The position numbers and the translations under genes were made by a program. The notes under the pieces are model-generated. The model had not been told where the DNA came from. It saw nothing but the letters and a program-made list of their open reading frames with translations, and searched no databases. Below, piece by piece: positions 46,875 to 57,800 of a stretch of DNA of 64,000 bases (the stretch's first letter is position 1; every line of letters starts with the position of its first letter). This DNA comes from Ctena decussata (Eukaryota > Mollusca > Bivalvia > Lucinida > Lucinidae): positions 14,433,001 through 14,497,000 of the forward strand of contig OZ022502.1 of assembly GCA_963989385.1 (NCBI GenBank), in the 5' to 3' direction.

Positions 46875-47030
46875 CCTCAAATCTTCGGGTAGGATTTTTT
46901 TTTCAGCCTTGAAAAGAGGTGGAAGTCACTGGGGGCTACATCAGGAGAAAAGTGTGGGCGAGGAAGAAGCTTCCATCGCAACGGGTGGTGTAGACTGGCG
47001 CGCTGTCGTAGTGAAGCAGAATCTCACTGG
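46875..47030 (-). pseudogene. Mariner-type transposase relic
   Basis: Minus strand gives LLHYDSAPVYTT, close to the mariner LLHHDNA.xH block. After a frameshift comes PHFSPDVAPSDFHLFSRLKK, matching the family's PYSPDLAPSDFHLFP.LK catalytic block. The Asp of APSD is present (third catalytic Asp of the DD34D triad). Stops follow at once. Only about 50 codons remain. Confidence 0.85.
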
Positions 47031-47290
47031 ATGTATATTTCTACAAAAAATGTCGTGACTAAACAATTGCAGCTACATGTAGAATATGATCTTACATGGA
47101 ATTAGTAGCTAAGACTTTGATGTATAAAGGTGTGGTGCATTGTACTATCCAAATGGAAATATCCCTTTTTTGACATACCCTCGTAGCTTTGATAACGGAC
47201 CCACTAACAGTGCTTAAGATAAAGTGCAGAATTGTGGAAAATTCAGATATTTTTTTATCATTTTTAAAGAAAACATGTGTTGTGAACTTT

Positions 47291-47340
47291 CATTAGAACC
47301 GTCTCGATGAGACGGTTCTAATGATGGGTCGCAACATATG
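47291..47340. repeat. Short hairpin family B, copy B2
   Basis: CATTAGAACCGTCTCGATG and the complement, then GGGTCGCAACATATGG. The sequence after it (GTTTCATGGAGAAAT...AAATTATCC) also matches the sequence after copy B3, so the repeat is longer than the hairpin. Confidence 0.7.
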
Positions 47341-47619
47341 GTTTCATGGAGAAATATTGGAAATTATCCAGAAATTATATTTGTTACTCCTTCTTATCTA
47401 CAGCACTGCACTCAGTGTCAGAAGAAGGCACTGCATCAGAAGAACCACCTCAGAACGGTCAATAGTAAGATAGTTTAGGTTTTAAGGTGAATAAGTTCAT
47501 TTTCAGGGAGTCCAGGTTTGTCTTTAGCCCGTTTTAGTTTGGTTCCGGTCTTAACGAAGAGCCCGGAATCTCAGTATGTAAAGCCCTGTCTTGTGGTCTT
47601 CTACCCCAATTGAAAACGG

Positions 47620-48560
47620 CAGTAACACCTATCTTTACCTTTTCTCCAAAATTTTTAAATTACAAAACAAACAAAAAGCTAAGCGGGCAGCTTTTAGATG
47701 AAGAAACACGAAGAAACAGACAGAAGAACATAAGAAATCAGGAAACACAACTGAAGTACCGCCTTGAGACGTTCAGTAATAGATTATCGTTTGTGGTGGA
47801 GGCGGGGAGGGGAATTAAACTAGTTTTACTGGATTCTAACCGTCGCTCTTTGCTTCCACAGTGGTTCGAGACGTTTAGTTAGTTGTTTGTTCCACATGAA
47901 GTTTGCCTAACCCATCCACGTATTATCACAGGAAACAAAACATATGTTCACGGATAAGACCTATGACGAATCAAAGATGAAGACTCGACAGCAGTAACGC
48001 TTTGCCACATCTGGAGATCCTTGGGATAACAAACAATACGACTGAAATACTGCAGCAAACGATCCCTACAAGCTGAACCCCGAATGGCTAAGCAACAGAC
48101 AAGACAAGCTCCAGTCCAAAGTAAATGGCTTTACGTCGAGTCTATCATTGAGTCTGATGCCTGACCCATCGGCGCGCAGTTAAACACAGGGTATAATCGA
48201 TTCCGCCAATTTTCGCTTCCTGCAGAGACTGTCCGTCATATTTGGCTTCCACCGAGACTGTCTGCGAACTCTTGCTTCCTGCCGAGACTTCTGTACATGA
48301 TATATGGCTTCCTGCAGAGACTGTCCGGGTGATTCTGCTTCCTGCCGAGGCTCTCGGCAGGGAGCAGTCACGCGGACAGTCTCGGCAGGAAGCCATTTTT
48401 CGAGGACAGTAGTCTCTGCAGGAAGCAAGAGTTCACGGACAGTCTCGGCGGAAGCCAAATATGATGTACAGTCTCTGCAGGTAGCGAAAATTAGCGGAAT
48501 CGATTATACCCAGTGTTAAAGAGGGAAGCAAAGTTACTAACTATTCATTTGGCATTCTCC
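47620..48560 (-). pseudogene. Penelope-like retroelement 3' fragment, split by foldback C3
   Basis: Minus strand: the last part of the ORF ends CAPMGQASDSMIDST and a stop at 48,133-48,131, followed by about 500 bp of 3' region (47,620-48,130) shared with the longer copy at 52-54.6 kb. Removing foldback C3 (48,185-48,515) and one TTTAA joins ...SNFASLFN to CAPMGQASD in frame, matching the other copy's SNNFASI...NCTPV. An in-frame stop upstream shows it was already dead or has decayed since. Confidence 0.75.
48185..48515. mobile_element. Foldback family C, copy C3
   Basis: 331 bp, ends CACAGGGTATAATCG and CGATTATACCCAGTG, flanked by a perfect TTAAA (48,180-48,184 and 48,516-48,520). Internal repeated CTTCCTGC-GAGACTGTCCG units in both arms. 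Inserted in a Penelope-like ORF. No genuine coding capacity. Confidence 0.92.
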
Positions 48561-49196
48561 ATTCCATCGGACATTTATTAGTAAAGTCTAAACAGAATCT
48601 GGACGCATCAATGAATGACGGAGGCGTCCAGTACCTGGCGCGATTTTGGACAACTTAATCTGCATTGCATTTAAAAACGGCGTGTAGTGGAAGATTATAA
48701 TTTGTAATGACGTATGAAACCGTTTATAACGTTAAATTTCCTAATATCTAGAGGCCATTTACATTTTTTAGAATATGTAGAGGCCATTTACACTTATTCT
48801 TAAATGACCCTATATTCATAATTTCCTTGTGAACGTTTGACAAATTATTTAAAAAATAACGATCGTTCGGTGAATAAATTCAGTTCCGGTTTCCATCACT
48901 TCAATTTATAAGAGATATTTTAATGTCCCACGAGACAGTCGTTAATCAAGCAATTTCCTGCCTGAGTATTCACTGCAGATACAATGGAGATTATATGATC
49001 TGATTTGTCACATTGAATTTAGACAGATTCCATTATCTGTCAACTGACTACATGTAGCTATAAGGACAAAACACGGCAATGACCATTAATACTTGGATTC
49101 CCCGACCAAACTAGAACGTGCACTCAGTGTTTCACAGTCGGTGTATCATTTCATACCACAGGACGTTAAAGAGTCAGCATACAATGGTGCATCCAG

Positions 49197-49886
49197 TCTT
49201 GGAGCATGGTAGTTCAATTTGGGATCTCCAAAGTATACTTCTTCAAGATGAACTTGAGAAGGTGCAGAAAAGAGCAGCTAGATTTGTAACATGAAACTGG
49301 GAGTATGACTGGCAATCTGCAGAAACTTAAGTTGGAATCTCCTTAAAAGAGGACGAAAGATAGTAGACCCATAGTTCTTAAAAAAATCTGAAGGGTGCAG
49401 CAAGTATACCCATAAATGTCATTGCTCCCCCAAGCAGCGCACTAGAAATCATGCTTCCCTGGCATTTTAAACCCCACCCCAAGGGCTGCGACTGACATAT
49501 ACATGTCCAGTTTCTGCCCCCAGACTAGATCCAAGGGCGTAGCTACCTATACGCAAATATGCAGGTGCGTATTGAAATTTTGTCAAATTGACAAAATTTC
49601 AACACACACCTGCGTATTTTCATGCTGAAATGTTGTTAACTGGGCATAGTTTTAATGCTTACTGCCAACAGACAGAAAATTTGAAATATCTTAGCGGCTT
49701 AACCCCCTAACATTGCCCTCAGTGAGTATAAAGCATAATTGTGCGTACAGTGTAATCGCCCCTAGCTACGCCCCTGAGATCTGTATTAGAGATTGGAACT
49801 CCCTGGCAGATTCCTTTATTTCTGCTGCTAAGTGTGCAGAGGAATCAGTTACTAAGTTTACTTCTTCCTTAAGGGCTAGGGACTAG
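49197..49886 (+). pseudogene. LINE RT C-terminal relic, split by MITE F2
   Basis: Plus strand: SIWDLQSILLQDELEKVQKR then AARFVT, typical of the segment after the RT fingers/thumb in Jockey/CR1-like LINEs (consensus S.VWDP...LE.VQ.RAARF). Further on, after MITE F2 (49,532-49,776), IRDWNSLADSFISAAKCAEE and KFTSSLRARD end at a stop. Several stops and frame changes interrupt it. A long 5' part is missing, as in truncated LINE copies. Confidence 0.8.
49532..49776. mobile_element. MITE family F, copy F2
   Basis: Ends CAAGGGCGTAGCTACC and CCTAGCTACGCCCCTG with AGATC on both sides (49,527-49,531, 49,777-49,781). Same internal GAAATTTTGTCAA hairpin as F1. Inserted within a LINE RT relic, so younger than it. 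Confidence 0.88.
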
Positions 49887-50335
49887 CTGCCCAGATCACA
49901 GGTCTTAATGGATTTCCTCGGACGTATCACCAGTAAACAATTCTGACTCTGATTCTGGGTCTAGATATAGACTGTTTAATCCAGCACTTAATTACCAACA
50001 CATCGGGTGAAGACGGGGAGTGGTAATATTGGCAAGCGCCAATACATTTTCAGCTTAACCCTTAGGCACCAAAAGCAGAAATTAAAAAAGACATGATTCA
50101 TTCACATTTTATCATATTGAAAATTCAAAGCCTCGTCCGTCTCATCTGGATCTACACTATTTGCGAATTCAACTGAATTAATTGCTAGAAAACACAGCTT
50201 CTTCGTGTCCATATACATGTACACTGTACTGCAGATTTAAACCTATCGTAGTCCAGAGCCCTGGATAAGAGGGAGGATTTGGTGATAATTAGGGATAATT
50301 TTTGTTAATTCTGGATAAAAACATATAAACATATA

Positions 50336-50554
50336 AACCAACAATGTGGTTGTGCGCCCAGCGCAGACTCAGATCAGCATGGGCATCCGCCTAGTCTGAT
50401 CAGAGTCTTCGCTGTCCGCATGGAGGCAGCTTAGACCCTTAGCTATCCTTTGAGCACTTAACAAAGAGTCTGGTGAAACTGGGCGGCTGCCCAGGCTGAT
50501 TTGAGTCTTCCCTGGGCGCACAACCACATTGTTGGTTTTGTCGTGTCGCGGCTC
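50336..50554. mobile_element. Foldback/MITE family A, copy A16, left tip missing
   Basis: Starts AACCAACAATGTGGTTG without the outer GAGCCGCGACACGAG; the right end GTGTCGCGGCTC is intact. ATAT stands on both sides. Its right edge meets hairpin B3 at CATATG. Confidence 0.88.
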
Positions 50555-50620
50555 ATATGTTGTGACCCCTTATCAGAACCGTCTCGACGAGACGGTTCAG
50601 ATGAGGGGTCACAACATATG
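50554..50620. repeat. Hairpin family B, copy B3 (67-bp palindrome)
   Basis: CATATGTTGTGACCCCTTAT ... ATGAGGGGTCACAACATATG with GAACCGTCTCGACGAGACGG at the apex. Arms nearly perfect. Adjoins copy A16. Confidence 0.8.
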
Positions 50621-50665
50621 GTTTCAATGAGAAATAAGAAAATTATCCCTCAATCATCTTCAATA

Positions 50666-50681
50666 CCCCCCCCCCCCCCCA
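50666..50681. repeat. Poly-C tract
   Basis: About 15 consecutive C. Confidence 0.9.
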
Positions 50682-50756
50682 CCCCTATCTAGAGCTCTGG
50701 TAGTCTTCACTGAAAGCGGTAACAGTTCAGATACATGTAGTTGAATTTGCAGTCAG

Positions 50757-50805
50757 CATAGATCCAGATGAGAGGGGAAATGAGAAGCCGCCTCATCTGG
50801 ATCTA
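50757..50805. repeat. Short hairpin, dispersed motif Q
   Basis: TAGATCCAGATGAG faces CTCATCTGGATCTA. It continues TACGGTTTGTC, a form of the motif CTGATCNGGATCTACACTGTTTG seen several times in the window. Confidence 0.55.
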
Positions 50806-50879
50806 TACGGTTTGTCTTCTACACTTTACCATTTGAATTCGCAATATGATACGGCTTGGGTGCATTTTTTCATGTACTT

Positions 50880-50991
50880 ATTTTCTAATATATTTATTAT
50901 TATCATTATTTTTATTTATTTATTTCTTTATTTTTATTTTATTTATTTTTTTATTTATTTTTTGATTTTTTTTTTTTTTTTTTTTTTTTGC
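50880..50991. repeat. T-rich low-complexity tract
   Basis: TTATTT-type repeats ending in a T run of about 22. Confidence 0.85.
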
Positions 50992-51129
50992 TTTAAATTT
51001 TGCAGACATTAATCTTGTCGTTTGCTTTTTATTTTTATTGTACATATAAAGGTTATTTTTCAACAGCACGGCTAATCTGTTTTCATATTATCCAGATTTC
51101 CCATTAGTATTCACTTAGTGTGAAATACA

Positions 51130-51260
51130 TTTATCCCCATACATTTCACTTTTTGACAATAATCATCTAGAAATGATACGGGATGTCATTTTTATTGATC
51201 AGAGCAAATATTAACAGCACCAGCGATAATTTACTGTTCGCTAGAAATGGATACGCATAG
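51130..51260 (+). repeat. Dispersed repeat J, copy 2
   Basis: CATTTCACTTTTTGACAATAA, TCATCTAGAAATGATA and ATGTCATTTTTATTGATCA, collinear with copy 1 at 38.3 kb. Confidence 0.7.
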
Positions 51261-52049
51261 CTACTGCAATGGATCTCCTATAAGCGAAAACTTTCGATTA
51301 CATGTAGCACATTCATATTTTCCACGTCGCATCCTATGTGAAGCATGGCTTTAAAACGAGAAAAAAGCCCAATATTGCTGTTATCCACAGCAAGGGTTTA
51401 AATGTACTTTTAGATTTTGAACCAATTACATTAAATGTATATCTATCCACCGATGAAAATTTCACTGCAATTTTGATCAAAACAACTGCTTTATTGTGCG
51501 GAGTAAATGTTCAGTGGTTCTGAACAATCTCACGATGGGCAGAAGCGCTGCTTTGCCATTCCATGATAAAAGCCTTCTTAACGGGTCTGTAAACATGACG
51601 GAGACGCAGACAAATGACAGCACGTCTCTAATGATATTGCCCATTTCCGGACTACTCGGATGGTATTTTTGTTGTCAACCCTTAAAGAGTTTCCCTTCGA
51701 AAGTCATAAATGATATATGAAAAAGGCACTTCAGTTCCAGCCAGGAAATTGCATCTTCAGGGTTTTACAAATGTTAGCAAAGTATCAAATTGATAGTCGG
51801 CATATATGTTTTTAGTACAAAACATCAGCCTTGTATAGACTGCTCTGGTTGAGTTATCACTCCTGAAAACTATAAAGATAGGCAATGATCAGGAATTAAT
51901 ACAATCGAATCCCACATCCCGCCCTCAAAACCATTAGGGAAAGCAGCACACACACACAGAAACTTGATACAAGTTCACGAAAGACACGCTAGGTAAACCG
52001 AATAGGCAGCTCTTTCCCAAAAAGGCGATCATTCAGCTACCCTAATAAA

Positions 52050-52538
52050 AAATGCACCAACATCTATTTTTATTTATTTTATTTTTAACTTGCAAAACAA
52101 AGGGCAGATTGGGTAGCAAAACAGGTGACCAAACCGCCAAAGAACATAGACAAGTAGACAAAGCACAATGTAGCATCCAGGAACCACAACAGAAGTACCG
52201 CCTTGGAATTACTGGGGGCTTAAACATGTTTTACTGGGCCCAAATCTCGCCCTCTGCTTCTGCAGTAGTTCGAAACATTTAGTTAGCTGTTTGGTCCGCA
52301 TGATGGTTTCCTAAGCCATCAATGAATCATTATCGGAAAGAAAAAATCACGTATAAGACCTATGATGAATCAAAGATGAGGACTCGACGGAAATAACATA
52401 TTGCGACACCAGGAGACCCCTAGGACGTCAAACAATACCAGTGAAGTATCTGAGCAAAAGAAAACCATCAGTTTGATCCCGAATAACCCAGCAACAGACA
52501 AGGCAAACTACGGCCCCAACTAACTAAACTAAGTAGTT
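52050..52538 (-). repeat. Penelope-like element 3' region
   Basis: About 490 bp after the ORF stop. Shared landmarks with 47,620-48,130, read on the plus strand: AGAAGTACCGCCTTG, TTCGA-AC-TTTAGTTAG, AAGACCTATGA-GAATCAAAG and CAGCAACAGACAAG. About 75% similar by eye. Confidence 0.65.
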
Positions 52539-54640
52539 TTATGTTGGGCCCATCATTGACTCTGATTCCTGACAAACCGGCGTGCAATTAAGATGGAAGC
52601 AAAGTTATTAGATATGGAAGGGTTAACTACTAAACATGCGGACTGTAGCATTACATTTATGTTATACCCAGTACGAATGTAACGAACGACAATTTTTCTG
52701 AACTGATCAGGAAAATCAGAGCTACGTACAGTTTTTTTGTTTTTGTTTTTTTTGAATTTATAACCCAAGTCACCATAAAATTCTGGTGTCGATAGGCCCT
52801 GTTGCAAAAGACTTTTTAATCCGACATTGAATTTAGAAATCAGTTTATAGTGTCGGCGATAGAATTTTCGCTTTTCGAAGTTTCTGATACTGATAACACT
52901 TTTGGAGAAGCCTGGCAATTAAAATTTTATTACGGGCATCGAAGTCAGTCACTTGACTAGACACTCTAGCAAACCGAATCTTTTGAGAAATGTAAAATCC
53001 ATAAGGGGTAGAACGGGGACATCACCATCCAAAAATGGAAAATTCACTTTGTCAAAATCAAAGTCATCGCGTTTGTCATAAATTTTGGTTGAAACAAATC
53101 CTTTAGAAATAGATAAACGGAAATCCAAAAATGGGGGCTTCAGTATCAGCTGCATTAGCCTTTTTTTAACTGCAGCTCAGGTGGATAAATTCTATTCACC
53201 ATGCCTTCAAAGTAAGTATGGTCAATATGTAAAAGATCATCTAAATATTTAGATGTAGAATCAAAAGCCTCAATAAGTTCAGATTGTTTATCATTAGAAA
53301 GAGAAGCCATGAAATCTCTTTCATAGCAAAATAAAAACAAATCCGCTACAAGAGAAGCACAGTTAGTACCCATTAAAATACCAACAATTTGTCTGTATAA
53401 CTTAGTACCAAATCTAATGTAAATATTATCTAAAAGATATCTTAAGGTTTCATACATTTTGTCACATGACCAAAGTTTATGTCTGTTTTGGTGTTCAGAA
53501 GTAGAGAAAGTGTTTCTTTCGTTGCAGGCAAGGAAAGGCGAACCTTCCCTTTGGAACGTCCACTCAATTAAGTCTATATGATTTTCCTTGATCAAATTAT
53601 TAGGCAAAGTAGTATAGAGTGTAAAAAATAAGTTGACAAACTGGTCACTCGGAACCCTCTCATCTTCAATTTATTAATTACCTAAAATAATTTTTAATAG
53701 ACCAAAAGAAATTTTTACCAGACCTTTCATAAACTTTTTTCACAGTACCTTATGACATGATTTTTGACAGCAGTGAGGTACGAAGTTAATAACTTAGAAA
53801 GTTCAGTAGTAGTGCAAGAACTAGAACCAGCAATACATCGTGCTTTATACGTTTATCATTATTATTATTATTATTATTATTATTAAGCTTAGGTAAAGAA
53901 ATTATATCGTAGGAAGTTTGTCTTGGCGTTCATTAACATTAAGAGAAAACCTAAGGGGTAAATGACTGCAATGTTTCTTAACTACAGAACTCTTGTCTGT
54001 AGATATCTATTTGTAGTCCCTAGCACCGTCAAGCTCCTGGTTTAAAATGTTAATGTAATATAGTCGTCAAACAACAACGTTGTTTGCGGCCTTGTCTGCA
54101 GGAACCAAAACATACTTTCTATGAAATTCTTGGATATCTCAATGTAGATGTCGAAAAGTAGATTTAGGTTAAAGGGGTAAAAGGTGAATGTTTGCGAATA
54201 AGATTAAATAGATTACGTTTATCTACTACTTTAAAGATGCTTACTTTACAAGCCTTTAAGGAATGATACTCAACATACTCTATTTTACACCATCGATCAC
54301 CGAACTCATTTAATGCGAATGCTATTTCTTCCCTACATTTTTTTAAGTCGATGCGAGAGGAAATCTGTATTTTGGACCCTTAGAACTTATGTAACGAATT
54401 CTTGAATCTGAAATGACTTTCAAATTTGCAGTTATAACATGAGCAGCTGCCGGATAAATAAATATAGATTCTTTGCAGTCTCAGGGGTGTTAGCATAAAT
54501 GTAAAGATCTGAAACAAGTTGACTAAAATCAAATATAGTTTTCTTATGGGCTTATTATATTTATAGCAAATTAATGGTGGTTCAGAATTTTTAAAAAAAT
54601 GTAGGTATGGATGAAGTGACGAATCTATCCTTAAAGATAC
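52539..54640 (-). pseudogene. Penelope-like reverse transcriptase, long broken ORF
   Basis: Minus strand, N to C: SRIRYISSKGPKYRFP (about 54,390), ALNEFGDRWCK, EFHRKYVLVPADKAANNVVV, an Asn run, RCIAGSSSCTTTELSKLLTS, SGKNFFWSIKN, LYTTLPNNLIKENHIDLIEW, YRQIVGILMGTNCASLVADL, TSKYLDDLLHIDH, STKIYDKRDDFDFDKVNFPF, FYGDLGYKFKK, and NCTPV..ESESMMGPT with a stop at 52,541-52,539. MGTNCA and YLDD are the RT motifs, with both catalytic Asp residues present. The LYTTLP, GI.MG and YxDD arrangement suggests the Penelope-like class. At least five frameshifts or stops break it, and no GIY-YIG endonuclease was seen. Longest intact stretch 53,155-53,607 (150 codons). Confidence 0.8.
53852..53885. repeat. (ATT)n microsatellite inside the RT relic
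   Basis: About 10 ATT units. On the coding minus strand it is in frame and reads as consecutive Asn codons between ISLPKL and DKRIKHD. Confidence 0.9.
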
Positions 54641-55324
54641 TGAAAGTTTAAAGAGTAACTACACTTCAGGAACTGACTGAATCAGACCCAAACCCTATCC
54701 CCAACATCAAAGGGAAATATTGACAAAGACATCCCAACAAACAATAAATTACATGTGATAAGCCGAGTCAGCAGCTCTTTCCCAAATAGGTGGCAACTCA
54801 GCTATCTTTATTGAACTAAATAATTTAGACCAACAGAAGGGTGAAAGTAGCCAAAACTAAATTTTGGTTAAATCAGCCATTTTTAGGTGTTTTGTGAAAG
54901 AACTCTGCATGTTGTTTTACCTTAAACCAAACGTTGTGCTTAAATGAATTTAGCATAGGTACGAGTTGCACAGCTTAGCTACAGTTTGGCTAACTAGTTG
55001 TGCAAACTAGCAGGCTGTTTCATGAATCTGATTTTCTTCTTTTTATTGCTATATAAATCATTGATATTTTTAGAACAAAGACCATAATTCAAATTAGCAT
55101 TCAGTGTAACTGATATTTGCATTTCTCCTTTCTTCTTCTTTTCTGTCGTGGATGCATAAGGTCTTTGATTTTCTGGATATCTTCATTTTGTTTATTTATT
55201 CATTTATTTATTCACTTTGTGGAATGTCTTGAAAGCCTATCACTTCTTTGAAGCAATTGACGTAAATACTTGCAAGTACTTGCAAAAGTTCTCTCATACC
55301 AGTGTTATAATTAAATCTCTAAAT

Positions 55325-55549
55325 GAGCCGCGACACGAGAAAACCACCAAAGTGGTTGTGCACCCAGCATTGACTCAGATCAGCCTGGGCATCCGCCCAG
55401 TCTGATCAGAGTCTTCGCTGTCCGCATGGAGGTAGTTAGACCCTTTGAACACTTAACGAAGAGTCTGGTCAAATTGGGCGAATGCCCAGGCTGATCTGAG
55501 TCTGCGCTGGGTGCACAACCACTTTGTTGGTTTTCTTATGTCGCGGCTC
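55325..55549. mobile_element. Foldback/MITE family A, copy A17
   Basis: GAGCCGCGACACGAG ... TATGTCGCGGCTC with a perfect AAAT duplication at 55,321-55,324 and 55,550-55,553. Confidence 0.93.
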
Positions 55550-56513
55550 AAATATTCAAGATGCAGCGCTTCTTCAATACCGTTTGAACTTGTAAGCAAT
55601 TTCCATTGAATAAACAACTATTCATGTATAATTCTACAAGTTAGAGTTATTTTAAGAAATATAAGACAACATATATTAAATTTACGTCAATGTACGTCAG
55701 TTACACATATTAGTCGTCCCCAAGGGACTGTAAATTCGATTGTTGTTGCAAGATGCCAGATACATGGAATAAGATGCGAAGACAGCTTTCTGCTTTGACG
55801 GCTGCTGTTAACAGTTTACAATATTGCTAAACCTAAAATGCTGTTCTTCACAAATAGTCATGCATTTCAAATCTGTTAAATATACTTTGCTATGAATATG
55901 CTACGAGAGAAAGCAGAACAAATGATTCTTTTTAAGACTCTCTCTCTCTCTGTGTATCTATATATCTCTGTGGGATCATGTGGTTTAAAGTTTTTTGATA
56001 CGCTGATCGGCAAAAATATTAGTGAATCTTTTCTTAATGTCAACATGAAGAGCTTAAAATTTCGTTTTTTAATATTTTCACTCCATGAGCTACATGTATG
56101 CGTCATTTTCAAGTCCACACATTCCCAATTTTATTGGTTTCAAGATGGAACTGCGAACATTCATACTTTTTTCAAGGACTCTGTCGGTAAGTCGTAACTA
56201 AAATAGCGGCGTAATCAGCACGGACGTCAATTCAAAATTAATGACAGGGTACTTGCCAAAATGCACGAAATTCTGTCGTTCTTTGAAATTAACCTGTCTG
56301 TAGATTGATTGACAGAAGTTTCCACTGATCAATAAAAATGGACTGAATAGAAAAGCATAACGGTACAGCATTAGACAAAAAAAATTTCGCACGCGACTAA
56401 TTATCTGTTTAATCAGTTCAGTTTGATTTTGCATGCTTAATGACTTTTAAGGTAGGCGTGGTTAAATTATCATACGTGTACGTCAATTTTAAATAGAATC
56501 AGAAAGATAAGGA

Positions 56514-56767
56514 TTGGAAAGTGTCACTACGAGTGTTAAGGTTTTGAAAGAAGAAAAAAACGGACATAAACCAAGATTTACTTATAGTATCGCTAATCTT
56601 CCAAGCAGCGTATTCAAAAAAAGACGTTCTACCCAAACCTGCAGTTGTCTCTTGACGGGCAACACGTTCGTGTTCGAGAAGAATGTGAACTTTATAACTA
56701 CACTCAATATTATATCGCAGTTACAAACAGGCAAGCCTACGGCACTTCAAGGCCAGTCTGTAAAAGG
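56514..56767 (+). CDS. Unrecognised open frame ending at a possible splice donor (weak)
   Basis: A plus-strand frame runs from an ATG through SIANLPSSVFKKRRST to LQGQSVK, where the sequence AAAAG|GTGAGT is a good 5' splice site. No family recognised, no matching downstream exon found, and the frame continues open past the donor to 56,852. It could be a real first exon or chance. Confidence 0.2.
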
Positions 56768-56920
56768 TGAGTGGATGCAGTTTTACATTTACAGTTGGAC
56801 TAGGGAAACTGGAATTATCAGGAAAATATTACAAGTATTTGCTAGTGGCTAATTTGTTTTCTGTCTGGCAACTAATGAGCTTTTAATCGTGCTATTTACT
56901 GGCAGAAAGTTGTTTATAGT

Positions 56921-57010
56921 CAGCTCCCGATAGTTCAAAATCAAAGATCATCTTAAATTTTCTGGTCCCACAAAATTTACCCAGAGATGATATCCGTAGT
57001 TGAAAGGGAA
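56921..57010. mobile_element. MITE family R relic
   Basis: CAGCTCCCGATAGTTC and AAATTTTCTGGTCCCACAAA followed by AGAGATGATATCCGTAG correspond to one half of the 17.56 kb element, diverged. Confidence 0.5.
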
Positions 57011-57274
57011 AAAAGGGAAATGTGTCCTAACTATATTCTTTGATATAAGAGGGAACTGAGGTAGCATTGTTTGAGATAACAAGTCAATTTTATAGTGATC
57101 ATGAAAAAGGTTTAGATAACAAGCAAATTTGGTGAATTTGTATCCCCCGCCGAAGTTACATAATGTTTTTCATCGGTTTTTTTGGTCAGGATCAAACTTG
57201 CAGATTTTGAATTAATTCAAGGGCTTTTACTCCTGCCTAAGTGAGGCTTTTCTGATAAACCTGTATGTGCTACT

Positions 57275-57435
57275 ACTAAAATTAATAAATTACCGTATGT
57301 TTTCTCTGGCTTTTGTCACCAGATCATGTAAGGGTCAGTGATTAGGCTTGAGTTTCCGAAACTTCGAAGTATGGCCCATGTTTCTGATTTTGAATGTCTT
57401 ATTTGCTCTTGATGGACCTGTTTTAGATATTACTT
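57275..57435 (+). repeat. Dispersed repeat M, copy 1
   Basis: ACTAAAATTAATAAATTACC then GTATGTTTTCTCTGGCTTT, CACCAG-TCATGT, AGGCTTGAGT and TTTTAGATATTA; collinear with 58.88-59.03 kb. Confidence 0.8.
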
Positions 57436-57800
57436 TGACTTCACTGCAGCTCGTGCTGGGCCGTGTGACGACCGTTAAACGTCTCCCCGTACATCATCCA
57501 TAGTACAGATCGTATTATATATAGTATGATCGGAAACTATTGAGAATTTTTACCAGATTTTAGCCAGTGTTTTTCTAGCTTTTATGAAATAAATGAAAAT
57601 AATTTGATATGTTGTTGGTATATTCATCACAGTACTACAGTGTGATGGCTTTGACATGTGTCAGTCATCTGTATGACGTGGATTATCTCCTCTTTAATCA
57701 ACTAAGCACAAAATTTGAGCAAAACCACAAAATAAGATGAAATTCGAAATAAAATGTCTGCAAGAAAATACTAAAGAAAGAAAATATATTTAAAAATTTT

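Noticed and set aside
51338..51720. Two overlapping plus-strand open frames of 61 and 74 codons
   Set aside because: No recognisable family, no splice context, and they lie beside a dispersed repeat.
55892..56197. 101-codon plus-strand open frame with a GTAAGT near its end
   Set aside because: No matching exon or domain; an opposite-strand frame of similar length exists over the same bases.
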